From: Roseateles saccharophilus
GTDB lineage: Bacteria; Pseudomonadota; Gammaproteobacteria; Burkholderiales; Burkholderiaceae_C
Length of the DNA: 64,000 bases
Assembly: GCF_004342485.1 (NCBI RefSeq)
Contig: NZ_SMBU01000014.1
Coordinates: 1 to 64,000, forward strand
Direction of reading: 5' to 3'
Under the pieces are notes generated by a model. The model worked only from the letters and a program-made list of their open reading frames with translations. It searched no databases and was not told where the DNA came from. Position numbers and translations under genes: made by a program. Shown piece by piece: positions 25,390-35,064 of the stretch. The first letter of the stretch is position 1; each line of letters starts with the position of its first letter.

Positions 25390-26334
25390 ATGCCAGGGTT
25401 TTCCACGTCTACTTCAGCGATCCCGACGACCTCTGCGTCCGACGCGACGCGCGGCCTGCTGCTCGGCGTTGCCGGCGTCGTCATGTTCGCCCTCAGCATC
25501 CCGATGACGCGTCTGGCCGGCGGCAGCGCCGCCGCGCCCCAACTGGACCCGGCCTTCGTCGCCTTCGGCCGGGCGGTCGTGGCGGGGTTGTTGTCCGTCG
25601 CCTATCTGGCCGCCACCGGTGCGCGCCGGCCGCGCGGGGCCGAGTGGCGGCTGCTGGCCATGACGGCGGGCGGCGTGGTCTTCGGCTGGCCGCTGTTGTC
25701 GGGCCTGGCCGTGCGGCATGTGGACGCGGTGCATGCGGCCGTCGTGTCCGGCGTGCTGCCGCTGGCCACGGCCGTCATCGCCGCGCTGGTGCTGCGCCAG
25801 CGGCCCAGTCGCGGTTTCTGGGCCTGCGCGCTGGCGGGCCTGGCGCTGGTGGTGGGCTTTGCAGCCTGGCGCGGCGCGGGCGGGCTGGAGGCGGCGGACG
25901 GGCTGCTGCTGGGCGCCGTGGTCTGCGCGTCGGCGGGTTATGTCAGCGGGGCACGGTTGTCTGGTGCGATGAGCGCAGAGCAGGTGATCTGCTGGGTGCT
26001 GGTCATCAGCCTGCCCGTCACGCTGCCGCTGGCGCTGTGGACGCGGCCGACCGCGCCGGTCGCGCCCTCGGCCTGGGCGGGCTTCGCCTATGTGTCGCTG
26101 TTCTCGATGTGGATCGGCTTCTTTGCCTGGTACCGGGGCCTGGCCCTGGGCGGCACGCTGCGGGTCAGCCAGGTGCAGGTGCTGCAGCCGTTTCTATCGA
26201 TGCTGTTCGCCGTGCCCCTGCTGGGCGAGAGGCTGGACGCGACGACCCTCGTCTTCGCCGTCGCCGTGCTCGCGGTCGTGTGGCTGGGAAAGCGGCAGCC
26301 TGTGGGGCAACCGAAGAAGGAGGCAAGGCCATGA
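25390..26334 (+). CDS. EamA/DMT-family transporter
   Basis: A 314-aa inner-membrane protein with ten predicted helices in two EamA repeats, preceded by a Ser/Thr-rich cytosolic tail of about 20 residues. Relatives export amino acids and metabolites such as cysteine pathway intermediates; the substrate here is unknown. It is divergent from, and probably regulated by, the MocR protein. The stop overlaps the DUF2917 gene start (ATGA). Confidence 0.9.
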   Translation: MPGFSTSTSAIPTTSASDATRGLLLGVAGVVMFALSIPMTRLAGGSAAAPQLDPAFVAFGRAVVAGLLSVAYLAATGARRPRGAEWRLLAMTAGGVVFGWPLLSGLAVRHVDAVHAAVVSGVLPLATAVIAALVLRQRPSRGFWACALAGLALVVGFAAWRGAGGLEAADGLLLGAVVCASAGYVSGARLSGAMSAEQVICWVLVISLPVTLPLALWTRPTAPVAPSAWAGFAYVSLFSMWIGFFAWYRGLALGGTLRVSQVQVLQPFLSMLFAVPLLGERLDATTLVFAVAVLAVVWLGKRQPVGQPKKEARP

Positions 26335-26627
26335 GCGATCGATTCACAACCCTGCTGGGCCCCGGCCAGGCGATGACGCTGGCCGCGGTGCCCGCGCCAC
26401 GCCGCCTCGTCGTGACGAGCGGGCGGCTGTGGCTGACGATTTCCGGCGGTACCGTCGACCACTGGCTGGGCGCCGGCGAGGGCCTGACGGTGGCGGCCGG
26501 CCAGGAGGTCGTGGCCGAGGGCTGGCCGCAGGCCGAGTTCCAGCTGCTGCAGCCCCTGCCCACGCGGCGCGCCGTGGCCAGGCCGGCGCGGGGCTGGCGC
26601 ATGAATCTGGCGGGGCAGGGGGCATGA
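26331..26627 (+). CDS. DUF2917 family protein
   Basis: A 98-aa small protein with the DUF2917 core: LLGPGQAMTL, LVVTSGRLWLTISGG, DHWLGAGEGLTV and AEFQLLQP. It resembles a half-cupin beta fold. It is found next to EamA transporters and MocR regulators in Burkholderiales. Its function is unknown; sensing or accessory roles are guesses. It is translationally coupled to the transporter by a 4-nt overlap. Confidence 0.85.
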   Translation: MSDRFTTLLGPGQAMTLAAVPAPRRLVVTSGRLWLTISGGTVDHWLGAGEGLTVAAGQEVVAEGWPQAEFQLLQPLPTRRAVARPARGWRMNLAGQGA

Positions 26628-26752
26628 AGACTTCGGTGATCCTGGGCGCACGGCACCGGCCGTCCCGGCCCGCCGACTTGCCGGCGGCCCTCCCTCTCTT
26701 CGACTCCACCGACTCGCAGGCCTGCGCGGCGGTCGACTGGATGCTAGGCTGA
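26624..26752 (+). CDS. Possible 42-aa ORF coupled to the DUF2917 gene
   Basis: ATG 26624 overlaps the previous stop (ATGA) and opens 42 codons ending AVDWMLG. The peptide shows no recognised domain. The overlap favours translation, but the base pattern is compatible with chance. Confidence 0.35.
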   Translation: MKTSVILGARHRPSRPADLPAALPLFDSTDSQACAAVDWMLG

Positions 26753-26780
26753 GCCCTTTGAAATCACACGTAACCCGAAC

Positions 26781-27989
26781 ATGAGCACCGTCTGGACCCA
26801 AGCCCGCCGCGCCGCGCGCATGAACCCGTCCATCATCCGGGAGATTCTCAAGGTCACCGAGAAACCCGGCATCCTGTCCATGGCCGGCGGCCTGCCCAGC
26901 GCCGATACCTTCCCGGTCGACGCGCTGAAGGCCGCCTGCGACCGCGTGCTGACGAACAACGCGCGCGAGGCGCTGCAGTACGCGGCCAGCGAGGGCTTCG
27001 CGCCGCTGCGCGAATGGGTGGCCGAGCGCGTCGCGGCGCTCGGCATGCACGTCAAGCCCGACCAGGTGCTGATCACCAGCGGCTCCCAGCAGGGCCTGGA
27101 CCTGGTCGGCAAGGTGCTCTGCGACGCCGGCGCGCCGGTGGCCGTCGAGACACCGACCTACCTCGGCGCGCTGCAGGCCTTCACGCCCTATGAGCCCATC
27201 TTCGCCAGCCTCGCCAGCGACACCGAGGGGCCGCGCCCCGAGGCGATTGCGGCGCTGCCGCACGACGCGCCGGGCACGCGCTTCGCCTACCTTCTGCCCA
27301 ATTACCAGAACCCGACCGGCCGCGTGATGAGCGCGGGCCGCCGCGCCGAGGTCGTCGAGGCCGCGCGCCGCGCCGGCGTGCCCATCGTCGAGGACAACCC
27401 CTATGGCGACCTCTGGTTCGACCAGCCGCCGCCCGACTCGCTGTCCAGCCTCTGGCCCGAGGGCTCGATCTACCTCGGCTCGTTCTCCAAGGTGCTGACA
27501 CCGGGCTTCCGCCTGGGCTATCTGATCGCGCCGCCGGAACTCTTCCCGAAGCTGCTGCAGGCCAAGCAGGCGGCCGACCTGCACACGCCGGGCTTCAACC
27601 AGCGTGTGGTGCACGAGGTCATCCGTGACGGCTTCCTGGACCGCCACATCCCCTCCATCCGCGCCCGCTACAAGGCCAACCGCGACGCGATGGCCGCCGC
27701 GCTGAAGACCCATCTGCCGGCCGGCTGCGATTACCTGTCCCCACAGGGGGGCATGTTCTTCTGGCTGCGCCTGCCGGCGGGCCTGGATGCGATGGCCCTG
27801 CTGCCGCGTGCGGTGGACGCCGGCATCGCCTACGTGCCCGGCGCCGCTTTCTATGCGCACCAGCCCGACGCACGCACGTTGCGCCTGTCCTTCGTCACGC
27901 TGACGCCGGAGCTGATCGCCGAGGGTGTCGAGAAGCTGGGGCGGCTGCTGCACGAGGCGCTGGAAGTCGCGGCGGAGCCGGCGCCCTAA
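26781..27989 (+). CDS. PLP-dependent aminotransferase, LysN/2-aminoadipate-like
   Basis: A 402-aa fold-type I aminotransferase without a DNA-binding domain. The N-terminal motif is KPGILSMAGGLPS, substrate and PLP motifs are PNYQNPTGR and EDNPYGDL, and the catalytic Lys lies in GSFSKVLTPG. Relatives transaminate 2-aminoadipate, aromatic or branched amino acids. The adjacent branched-chain uptake operon makes an amino-acid catabolic role plausible but unproven. Confidence 0.9.
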   Translation: MSTVWTQARRAARMNPSIIREILKVTEKPGILSMAGGLPSADTFPVDALKAACDRVLTNNAREALQYAASEGFAPLREWVAERVAALGMHVKPDQVLITSGSQQGLDLVGKVLCDAGAPVAVETPTYLGALQAFTPYEPIFASLASDTEGPRPEAIAALPHDAPGTRFAYLLPNYQNPTGRVMSAGRRAEVVEAARRAGVPIVEDNPYGDLWFDQPPPDSLSSLWPEGSIYLGSFSKVLTPGFRLGYLIAPPELFPKLLQAKQAADLHTPGFNQRVVHEVIRDGFLDRHIPSIRARYKANRDAMAAALKTHLPAGCDYLSPQGGMFFWLRLPAGLDAMALLPRAVDAGIAYVPGAAFYAHQPDARTLRLSFVTLTPELIAEGVEKLGRLLHEALEVAAEPAP

Positions 27990-28135
27990 TCCCCGAGCCT
28001 GACAGCGAGCTGAACCGCCCGACCCTGGCGTTCTCCCGGGTTTCCATATCCCAAACTCGTTGCCGCTCTGGCATCGTATGCAATCGGTCCCCGGCAAAGC
28101 CGCCGGGTGGATTGCATAACGGAGACGAGGCAGCG

Positions 28136-29365
28136 ATGAAGCAGGTTTTGACAGCGGTGGCCGTGGCGGCTTTTGCAATGGGCGCGCAGGCGGCCGACCC
28201 GATCAAGATCGGCGTGGCGGGGCCCTTCACCGGCGGTTCGTCGTCGATGGGCGTCAGCATGCGCGACGGCGTACGCCTCGCGGCCGAGGAGATCAACAAG
28301 GCCGGTGGCGTGCTGGGCCGCCAGATCCAGCTCGTCGAGCGCGACGACGAGGCCAGGAACGAGCGCGGCGTGCAGATCGCCCAGGAGCTCATCAACAAGG
28401 AAAAGGTCGCCGCCACGGTCGGCTACATCAACACCGGCGTGGCCCTGGCCTCGCAACGCTTCTACCAGGACGCCAAGATCCCGGTGATGAACAACGTGGC
28501 CACCGGCTCCATCATCACCAAGCAGTTCAACGACAAGCCCGAGAACTACATCTTCCGCAACGCGGCCCATGACAGCATCCAGGCGCCGATGATCGTAGAG
28601 GAAGCCATCGCCAAGCGCGGCTTCAAGAAGGTCGCCATCCTGGCCGACTCGACGAACTACGGTCAGCTCGGCCGCGCCGACCTGGAGGCCGCCCTCAAGC
28701 TCAAGGGCATCACGCCGGTCGCCGTCGAGAAGTTCAACATCAAGGACGTCGACATGACGGCCCAGCTGCTCAAGGCCAAGGAGGCCGGTGCCGAGGCCGT
28801 GCTGACCTATGGTATCGGCCCCGAGCTGGCCCAGATCGCCAACGGCATGACCAAGCTGGGCTGGAAGGTGCCGATGATCGGCTCCTGGACCTTGTCCATG
28901 GCGAACTACATCGACAACGCCGGCCCCGGCGGCGAGGGCGCGCGCATGCCGCAGACCTTCATCCAGGAGCCCACGACGCCCAAGCGTCAGAGCTTCATCA
29001 TCAACTACCTGAAGACCTTCAACCCGAAGAACTCGCGCATCGAGTCCCCGGTGTCGGCCGCCCAGGGCTATGACTCCATCTACCTGCTGGCCGCGGCCAT
29101 CAAGCAGGCCGGCTCCACCGAAGGCCCCAAGATCAAGGCCGCGCTGGAAGATCTGAAGACCCCGGTGGACGGTGTTGTGACCACCTACACCAAGCCCTTC
29201 AGCGCCAAGGACCATGAGGCCATCACGGCCAACATCCCGGTCATGGGCGAGGTCAAGGGCCAGCGCGTGGTCTACGCCTACCCCGAGGATCACAAAAAGG
29301 CCTCCGAGGTGCGCGTGAAGGACCTCAACGCCAAGGGCGCCCTCGAGCAGAAGAAACGTCAATAA
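28136..29365 (+). CDS. Branched-chain amino-acid ABC transporter substrate-binding protein
   Basis: A 409-aa periplasmic binding protein of the LivJ/Leu-Ile-Val family. The signal peptide ends near GAQAA. The mature part starts DPIKIGVAGPFTGGSS and contains the usual two-lobe pattern (RQIQLVERDDEARNERG, AAVSAAQGYDS-like PVSAAQGYDS). ATG 28136 is chosen for the signal peptide and the GGAGACGAGG upstream. It is first of a liv operon; a hairpin-rich gap separates it from the permease, suggesting separate control of mRNA levels. Confidence 0.93.
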   Translation: MKQVLTAVAVAAFAMGAQAADPIKIGVAGPFTGGSSSMGVSMRDGVRLAAEEINKAGGVLGRQIQLVERDDEARNERGVQIAQELINKEKVAATVGYINTGVALASQRFYQDAKIPVMNNVATGSIITKQFNDKPENYIFRNAAHDSIQAPMIVEEAIAKRGFKKVAILADSTNYGQLGRADLEAALKLKGITPVAVEKFNIKDVDMTAQLLKAKEAGAEAVLTYGIGPELAQIANGMTKLGWKVPMIGSWTLSMANYIDNAGPGGEGARMPQTFIQEPTTPKRQSFIINYLKTFNPKNSRIESPVSAAQGYDSIYLLAAAIKQAGSTEGPKIKAALEDLKTPVDGVVTTYTKPFSAKDHEAITANIPVMGEVKGQRVVYAYPEDHKKASEVRVKDLNAKGALEQKKRQ

Positions 29366-29396
29366 ACGAGCCCACCCCCTACCGGCTTCGCCGTGA

Positions 29397-29476
29397 CAAG
29401 GCCAGAGGCCTTGGTCTTCGGCAGGCACAAAGAGTTCACAGGACTCTTTGTGTCCGGCCTCAGTCCCCTCAAGGGG
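29397..29476 (+). other. Three consecutive hairpins between liv genes
   Basis: CAAGGCC-AGA-GGCCTTG (29397-29413), a perfect 10-bp stem CACAAAGAGT/ACTCTTTGTG with 7-nt loop (29426-29452), and CCCCT-CA-AGGGG (29465-29476). None has a T-tail. They probably stabilise the upstream transcript or reduce read-through. Confidence 0.6.
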
Positions 29477-29518
29477 TGCGCGGCGGCCGCCGGGGAAGGC
29501 ACTACGCACTGGATTGAG

Positions 29519-30394
29519 ATGCAGATATTGACCCAGCTCGTGTTCAGCGGCATCGCGCTGGGCATGATCTATGCCGTCATCGCCTTCGGCTACCAGCTCA
29601 CGTTCGCCACCAGCGACACGCTGAACTTCGGCCAGGGCGAGGCGTTGATGCTCGGCGCCCTCGTCGGCCTCAGCCTGGTCGGCTGGGGCGTCAACTACTG
29701 GCTGATGCTGCCCCTGGTCTGCCTGTTCGGCGCCCTCCAGGGGGCGGTGGTGGAGCGCATCGGCGTGCGTCCGGCCATCAAGATGAAGAGCGAGTTCGGC
29801 TGGATCATGTCCACCATCGCGCTGGGCATCATCTTCAAGAACGTGGCCGAGAACGTCTGGGGCCGTGACGACCTGCGCTTTCCGTCGCCGCTGCCCGAGG
29901 CGCCCATGAAGATCCTCGGCGCCAATGTGCTGCCGATGGAGTTGCTCGTCATCGTCGGCGCGGTCGGCATGATGTTGGCCGTCGAGGTCTTCAACCGCAA
30001 GAGCATCTACGGCAAGGCGGTGGTGGCCACCTTCAACGACCGCGACGCCGCCAAGCTGATGGGCATCAACACCGGCCTGGTCATCACCTTCTCCTACGCG
30101 CTGTCGTCGCTGACCGCCGCCTTCGCCGGCGTGCTGATCGCGCCGCTGACGCTGACCGGCGCCACCATGGGTGCGGTGCTCGGCCTCAAGGCCTTCGCCG
30201 TCGCCATCATCGGCGGCCTGACCTCGGGCATGGGCATCATCGTCGGCGGCATCATCCTCGGCGTGGCCGAGACGACGACGGGCTTTTATATCTCCACCGG
30301 CTACAAGGACGTGCCTGGCCTCGTGCTGCTGCTGATCGTGCTGGCCGTGAAACCCGCGGGCCTGTTCGGCAAGACCGCCATCAAGAAGGTCTGA
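29519..30394 (+). CDS. livH: Branched-chain amino-acid ABC transporter permease LivH
   Basis: A 291-aa inner-membrane permease with eight or nine hydrophobic helices. Family landmarks are GIALGMIYAVIAFGYQLTFA, TLNFGQGE and the cytosolic coupling loop GKAVVATFNDRDAAKLMGI. ATG 29519 is chosen because it begins the first helix; GGA lies 6 nt upstream. It pairs with the LivM half of the next protein. The transporter may also accept amides or urea-type substrates, as members of this family vary. Confidence 0.92.
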   Translation: MQILTQLVFSGIALGMIYAVIAFGYQLTFATSDTLNFGQGEALMLGALVGLSLVGWGVNYWLMLPLVCLFGALQGAVVERIGVRPAIKMKSEFGWIMSTIALGIIFKNVAENVWGRDDLRFPSPLPEAPMKILGANVLPMELLVIVGAVGMMLAVEVFNRKSIYGKAVVATFNDRDAAKLMGINTGLVITFSYALSSLTAAFAGVLIAPLTLTGATMGAVLGLKAFAVAIIGGLTSGMGIIVGGIILGVAETTTGFYISTGYKDVPGLVLLLIVLAVKPAGLFGKTAIKKV

Positions 30395-30398
30395 CCCC

Positions 30399-32312
30399 GT
30401 GAACATCAAGAATCTGGCGCTCGGCGTCGTGGCGGTCGCGGCCCTGGGCGCGTTCCCGATCCTGTCGGGCAATCCGTACTACATCCACCTGGTCGAGACC
30501 ATCATGATCTACGCGATCGTGCTGTTCGGCCTGGACATCGTCGTCGGCTACACCGGCCAGGTGTCGCTGGGCCATGCCGGCCTGTTCGGCATCGGTGCCT
30601 ACACGGCCGGCGTGCTCATCCTCAAGCTCGATGCGCCGGTCTATGCGACGCTGCCGGCGGCCATCGCGGTGGCCGCCGCGTTCGGCGCGATGTTGGCCCT
30701 GCCGGCGCTGCGGGTGACGGGCCCCTATCTGGCCATGGTCACGCTGGCCTTCGGCACCATCATCCAGATCCTCATCAACGAGATGAGCTTCCTGACCGAA
30801 GGCCCGATGGGCATCACGCTGACCAAGCCGACGCTGTTCGGCCATCAACTCGACGAGACCGGCTACTACTGGCTGGTCATGGCCTGCCTCGTTGCTTCCC
30901 TCGTCTTCGTGCATCGGGTGCTGCACTCCCAGCTTGGCCGCGCCTTCGAGGCGCTGCGTGGCAGCCCCGTCGCGTCGGACTGCATGGGCGTATCGGTCTA
31001 CCGCTACAAGGTCTATGCCTTCGTCATCTCGGCGGCGCTGGCCGGCCTGGCGGGTTCGCTCTACGCCTACTCCGAGCAGTACATCAGCCCCAACACCTAC
31101 AACTTCGAGCAGACGGTGATGTTCCTGCTGGCCATCATCATGGGTGGCCGCAAGACCCGCACCGGCGCGCTGCTGGGCGCGACCATCATCGTCATGCTGC
31201 CCAAGCTGCTGGACGACCTAGAGCAGTTCCGCGTCGGCGCCGTCGTGCTGGCCGTCGTCGTCGCGATCTCGGTCGGCGTGGCGCTCAAGCGCGGCAAGAT
31301 GACGGGGCAGCTCGCGGCCATCCCGGTGGTGGGCACCCTCGGCCTGGCGCTGCTGTCCTTCAAGCTCGAGACGATGACCGACTGGCGGCTGTCCGTTTTC
31401 GGCCTCATCACCCTTTTCGTCGTCTACTACCTGCAGGACGGCATCGTCGGCTTCGTGCGCAATGCTCTGAACCTGAAGGCCAGGCATGAGCGCGATGCCA
31501 CGACGGCCCAGGCCGCCGCGCTCACGCGCGCCAGTGCCCAGGGCGACGCCGAGCTGCTGAAGGCCAGCGGCGTGCTGATGCAGTTCGGCGGCCTGAAGGC
31601 GCTGAACAACGTCGACCTCGTCGTCAAGCGAGGCAGCATCCACGGCCTGATCGGCCCCAACGGCTCGGGCAAGAGCACGATGATGAACGTGCTGACCGGC
31701 ATCTACCAGCCGACGCAGGGCACGGTGGCGTTCGCCGGCCGCATGGTGAATGGCCGCACCTCGTCGGACATCGCGCTGTCGGGCATCGCGCGCACCTTCC
31801 AGAACGTGCAGCTGTTCGGCGAGATGACGGCGCTGCAGAACGTGCTCGTTGGCCTGCACCACAGCTTCAGGAGCAACCTCCTCGACATCGCCCTGCACCT
31901 GCCGCGCTATCTGCGCGAGGACCGCGAGCAGCGTGCCCGCGCGCACGCGCTGCTGGATTTCGTCGGCCTGGGCGAGCTGGCCAGCGAGGAGGCCCGCAAC
32001 CTGCCCTATGGCAAGCAGCGCCTGCTGGAGATCGCTCGCGCGCTGGCCCTGGACCCGCAGTTGTTGCTGCTCGACGAGCCCGCAGCCGGCCTGACCGCCC
32101 CCGACATCAAGGAGTTGCTGGAGATCATCCGCAAGATCCGCGACGCGGGCGTCACGGTCATCCTCATCGAGCATCACATGGACGTCGTCATGAGCCTGTG
32201 CGACCGCGTCTCGGTGCTGGACTTCGGCCAGAAGATCGCAGAAGGCCTGCCCGCCGAGGTGCAGGCCAACGAGAAGGTCATCGAGGCCTATCTCGGCGGA
32301 CAAGCCAGCTGA
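30399..32312 (+). CDS. Fused LivM permease and LivG ATPase
   Basis: A 637-aa fusion. Residues 1-360 are a LivM permease with about ten helices (VVGYTGQVSLGHAGLFGIGAY; coupling loop near FEALRGSPVASDCMG). Residues 385-637 are a LivG ATPase with Walker A GPNGSGKS, signature region NLPYGKQRLLEIARAL, Walker B LLLLDEPAAGL and switch His in LIEHHMD. The start is GTG 30399, 4 nt after livH. The fusion ties one ATPase to one permease. Such fusions occur in Burkholderiales; no internal stop is present. Confidence 0.93.
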   Translation: MNIKNLALGVVAVAALGAFPILSGNPYYIHLVETIMIYAIVLFGLDIVVGYTGQVSLGHAGLFGIGAYTAGVLILKLDAPVYATLPAAIAVAAAFGAMLALPALRVTGPYLAMVTLAFGTIIQILINEMSFLTEGPMGITLTKPTLFGHQLDETGYYWLVMACLVASLVFVHRVLHSQLGRAFEALRGSPVASDCMGVSVYRYKVYAFVISAALAGLAGSLYAYSEQYISPNTYNFEQTVMFLLAIIMGGRKTRTGALLGATIIVMLPKLLDDLEQFRVGAVVLAVVVAISVGVALKRGKMTGQLAAIPVVGTLGLALLSFKLETMTDWRLSVFGLITLFVVYYLQDGIVGFVRNALNLKARHERDATTAQAAALTRASAQGDAELLKASGVLMQFGGLKALNNVDLVVKRGSIHGLIGPNGSGKSTMMNVLTGIYQPTQGTVAFAGRMVNGRTSSDIALSGIARTFQNVQLFGEMTALQNVLVGLHHSFRSNLLDIALHLPRYLREDREQRARAHALLDFVGLGELASEEARNLPYGKQRLLEIARALALDPQLLLLDEPAAGLTAPDIKELLEIIRKIRDAGVTVILIEHHMDVVMSLCDRVSVLDFGQKIAEGLPAEVQANEKVIEAYLGGQAS

Positions 32313-32322
32313 GGCCAAGAAC

Positions 32323-33045
<723 letters not shown>

Positions 33046-33047
33046 GC

Positions 33048-33500
33048 GTGCGGCGCGCCGGCTACCGGCTGAGCTTCGACGCGGCGGACCTCGACGCCGT
33101 CGCCGCCCATGCCTTCCTGACGTGCGCCTACTGGTGCGAGGGCATCCCGCTGGCCACCGTGCAGCGCGCGATCCAGCACTCGCTGTGCATCGCGCTGCAT
33201 GCCGACGGCCTCGGCCAGGTCGGCTTCGCCCGCGCCGTCACCGACCGCACGACCTTCGCCTACCTCTGCGACGTCTACGTCCTCGAAGACCACAGGGGCC
33301 AGGGGCTGGCCGATTGGATGGTTCAATCGCTGCTCGCCCACCCTGACCTGCAAGGCCTGCGCCGCTTCATGCTGTTCACGCGAGACGCCCACCCGCTCTA
33401 TGCCCGCCATGGCTTCAAGCCGCTGGCGACGCCGCAGCGCGGCATGGAGGTCGTGCGGCCGGGGATCTATCTCCAGCCAGCAAGACCTCCCGATGCCTGA
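33048..33500 (+). CDS. GNAT-family N-acetyltransferase
   Basis: A 150-aa protein. The acetyl-CoA loop is EDHRGQGLADWMVQSL after the strand CDVYVLE, and the C-terminus has YARHGFKPL. The pattern resembles the GNAT group with ARHPLYARHGF-type ends; the substrate is unknown. GTG 33048 follows livF by 2 nt. Its stop overlaps the PhzF-like gene by 8 nt. Confidence 0.85.
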   Translation: MRRAGYRLSFDAADLDAVAAHAFLTCAYWCEGIPLATVQRAIQHSLCIALHADGLGQVGFARAVTDRTTFAYLCDVYVLEDHRGQGLADWMVQSLLAHPDLQGLRRFMLFTRDAHPLYARHGFKPLATPQRGMEVVRPGIYLQPARPPDA

Positions 33501-34335
33501 ACTGCGCCGCTTCGTCCAAGTCGACGTCTTCACTGCCACCCCGCTGAAGGGCAATGCGCTCGCCGTCGTCGTCGACGGCGCCGGCCTGGCCGATGAGCAG
33601 ATGGCCGAGTTCGCGCGCTGGACCCATCTGTCCGAGACGACCTTTCTGCTGCCGCCCACCGATCCGGCCGCCGACTACCGCGTGCGCATCTTCACGCCGG
33701 GCGGGGAGCTGCCCTTCGCCGGCCATCCGACGCTGGGCAGCGCCCATGCCTTCCTGGCCAGCGGCGGCGACGCCAAGCGGCCCGGCGAGGTCGTGCAGCA
33801 ATGCGCCATCGGCCTCGTGCGCGTGAAGCGCGACGGCGCCCGCCTGGCCTTCGCCGCACCGCCGCTCCAGCGCAGCGGGCCGGTCGACGATGCGGCGCTG
33901 CGCGCCCAGGCCATCGCGTCGCTGCGCATCGCGCCCGAGGCCCTGCTCGACCTCGCCTGGGTGGACAACGGCCCCGGCTGGATGGCGGCCCGCCTGGCCG
34001 ACGCGGCCAGCGTGCTGGCCCTGCGACCCGACTTCGTCGCGATGCAGGGCCTCAAGCTCGGCGTCGTCGGCGCCCACCCGGCCGGCAATGAATGCCAGTT
34101 CGAGGTGCGCGCCTTCGTGCCCGACCTCGGCATCCCCGAGGACCCGGTCACCGGCAGCCTGAACGCCGGGCTGGCGTTGTGGCTGCAGCAGCGCGGCCTG
34201 GCCGGCGACAGCTATGTGGCCGCCCAGGGCGCCGCGCTCGGTCGCGCCGGCCGCGTGCATGTGCGCCGCGATGGCGAGGCGACCTGGATAGGCGGCGACG
34301 TCACGCCGCTGATCCATGGCCAGGTGAGGTTGTGA
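33493..34335 (+). CDS. PhzF-family isomerase/epimerase-like protein
   Basis: A 280-aa cytosolic protein of the PhzF/diaminopimelate-epimerase fold. It begins RRFVQVDVFTATPLKGNALAV, has the active-site Glu in HLSETTFLLP, then FTPGGELPFAGHPTLGSAH and the C-terminal half-site EDPVTGSLNAGLALWL. Family members isomerise small metabolites; no phenazine genes are nearby. ATG 33493 is chosen for the conserved N-terminus and overlaps the GNAT stop. Confidence 0.92.
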   Translation: MPELRRFVQVDVFTATPLKGNALAVVVDGAGLADEQMAEFARWTHLSETTFLLPPTDPAADYRVRIFTPGGELPFAGHPTLGSAHAFLASGGDAKRPGEVVQQCAIGLVRVKRDGARLAFAAPPLQRSGPVDDAALRAQAIASLRIAPEALLDLAWVDNGPGWMAARLADAASVLALRPDFVAMQGLKLGVVGAHPAGNECQFEVRAFVPDLGIPEDPVTGSLNAGLALWLQQRGLAGDSYVAAQGAALGRAGRVHVRRDGEATWIGGDVTPLIHGQVRL

Positions 34336-35039
34336 TGACCGAAGAACTCTTCCGCGAGGACGCGACGCTGCTGCACTGCGAGGCCGCCATCACGGGGCAG
34401 GGCGAGGGCGGCGTGCTGCTCGACCGCACGGTCTGCTACCCGCTGGGCGGCGGCCAGGCCGGCGATACCGGCTGGCTGGTGGCCGGCGAACGGCGCTGGC
34501 GCATCACCGACACGCGCAAGAGCAAGGAAAGCCCGGGCGCCATCGTCCACCTGATCGAGGGTGAGGCCCTGCCGGCGATCGGCAGCGCCGTGAGCGTCGA
34601 GGTCGACGCAGCGCGCCGCCAGGCCCACCGGCGCTTCCACACGGCCACCCATCTGCTGTGTGCGCTGCTGCCCTATCCGGTCGACGGCTGCTCCATCACC
34701 GAGGCCTATGCGCGGCTGGACTTCCACACCGATGAGCCCTTCGACAAGGAGGCCATCCAGGCCGGCCTGACCCGCCTCGTCGCCGAGGCGCATCCGGTTT
34801 CGCACCGCTGGATCAGCGAGGAGGAGCTGGACGCCAACCCGGGCCTGGTCCGCTCGATGAGCGTGCAGCCGCCGCGTGGCCTGGGGCGCGTGCGGGTACT
34901 GGAGATCGCGGGCGTGGACCTGCAGCCTTGCGGCGGCACGCATGTGTCGAACACCGCCGAGATCGGCGCCGTCATCGTGACGAAGATCGAGAAGAAGAGC
35001 GCCAAGACCCGTAGGGTCGTGCTCGGCTTTGCCGCCTGA
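34335..35039 (+). CDS. Alanyl-tRNA editing protein, AlaX-like
   Basis: A 234-aa trans-editing enzyme related to the AlaRS editing domain, which removes Ser or Gly from mischarged tRNA-Ala. Zinc ligands are HxxxH in FHTATHLL and the CGGTH motif with Cys and His. The N-terminal CYPLGGGQAGDTG is the second conserved block. ATG 34335 overlaps the PhzF stop (TGATG). The neighbours suggest one compact transcript from livF onward. Confidence 0.92.
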   Translation: MTEELFREDATLLHCEAAITGQGEGGVLLDRTVCYPLGGGQAGDTGWLVAGERRWRITDTRKSKESPGAIVHLIEGEALPAIGSAVSVEVDAARRQAHRRFHTATHLLCALLPYPVDGCSITEAYARLDFHTDEPFDKEAIQAGLTRLVAEAHPVSHRWISEEELDANPGLVRSMSVQPPRGLGRVRVLEIAGVDLQPCGGTHVSNTAEIGAVIVTKIEKKSAKTRRVVLGFAA

Positions 35040-35064
35040 GGTGACTGGCTAAACTGCGGCGCCT

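Noticed and set aside
26088-30472. Very long minus-strand frames (about 700 and 830 codons) opposite the EamA, aminotransferase and liv genes
   Set aside because: Antisense to clear families, with biased His/Gln/Arg composition and no motifs.
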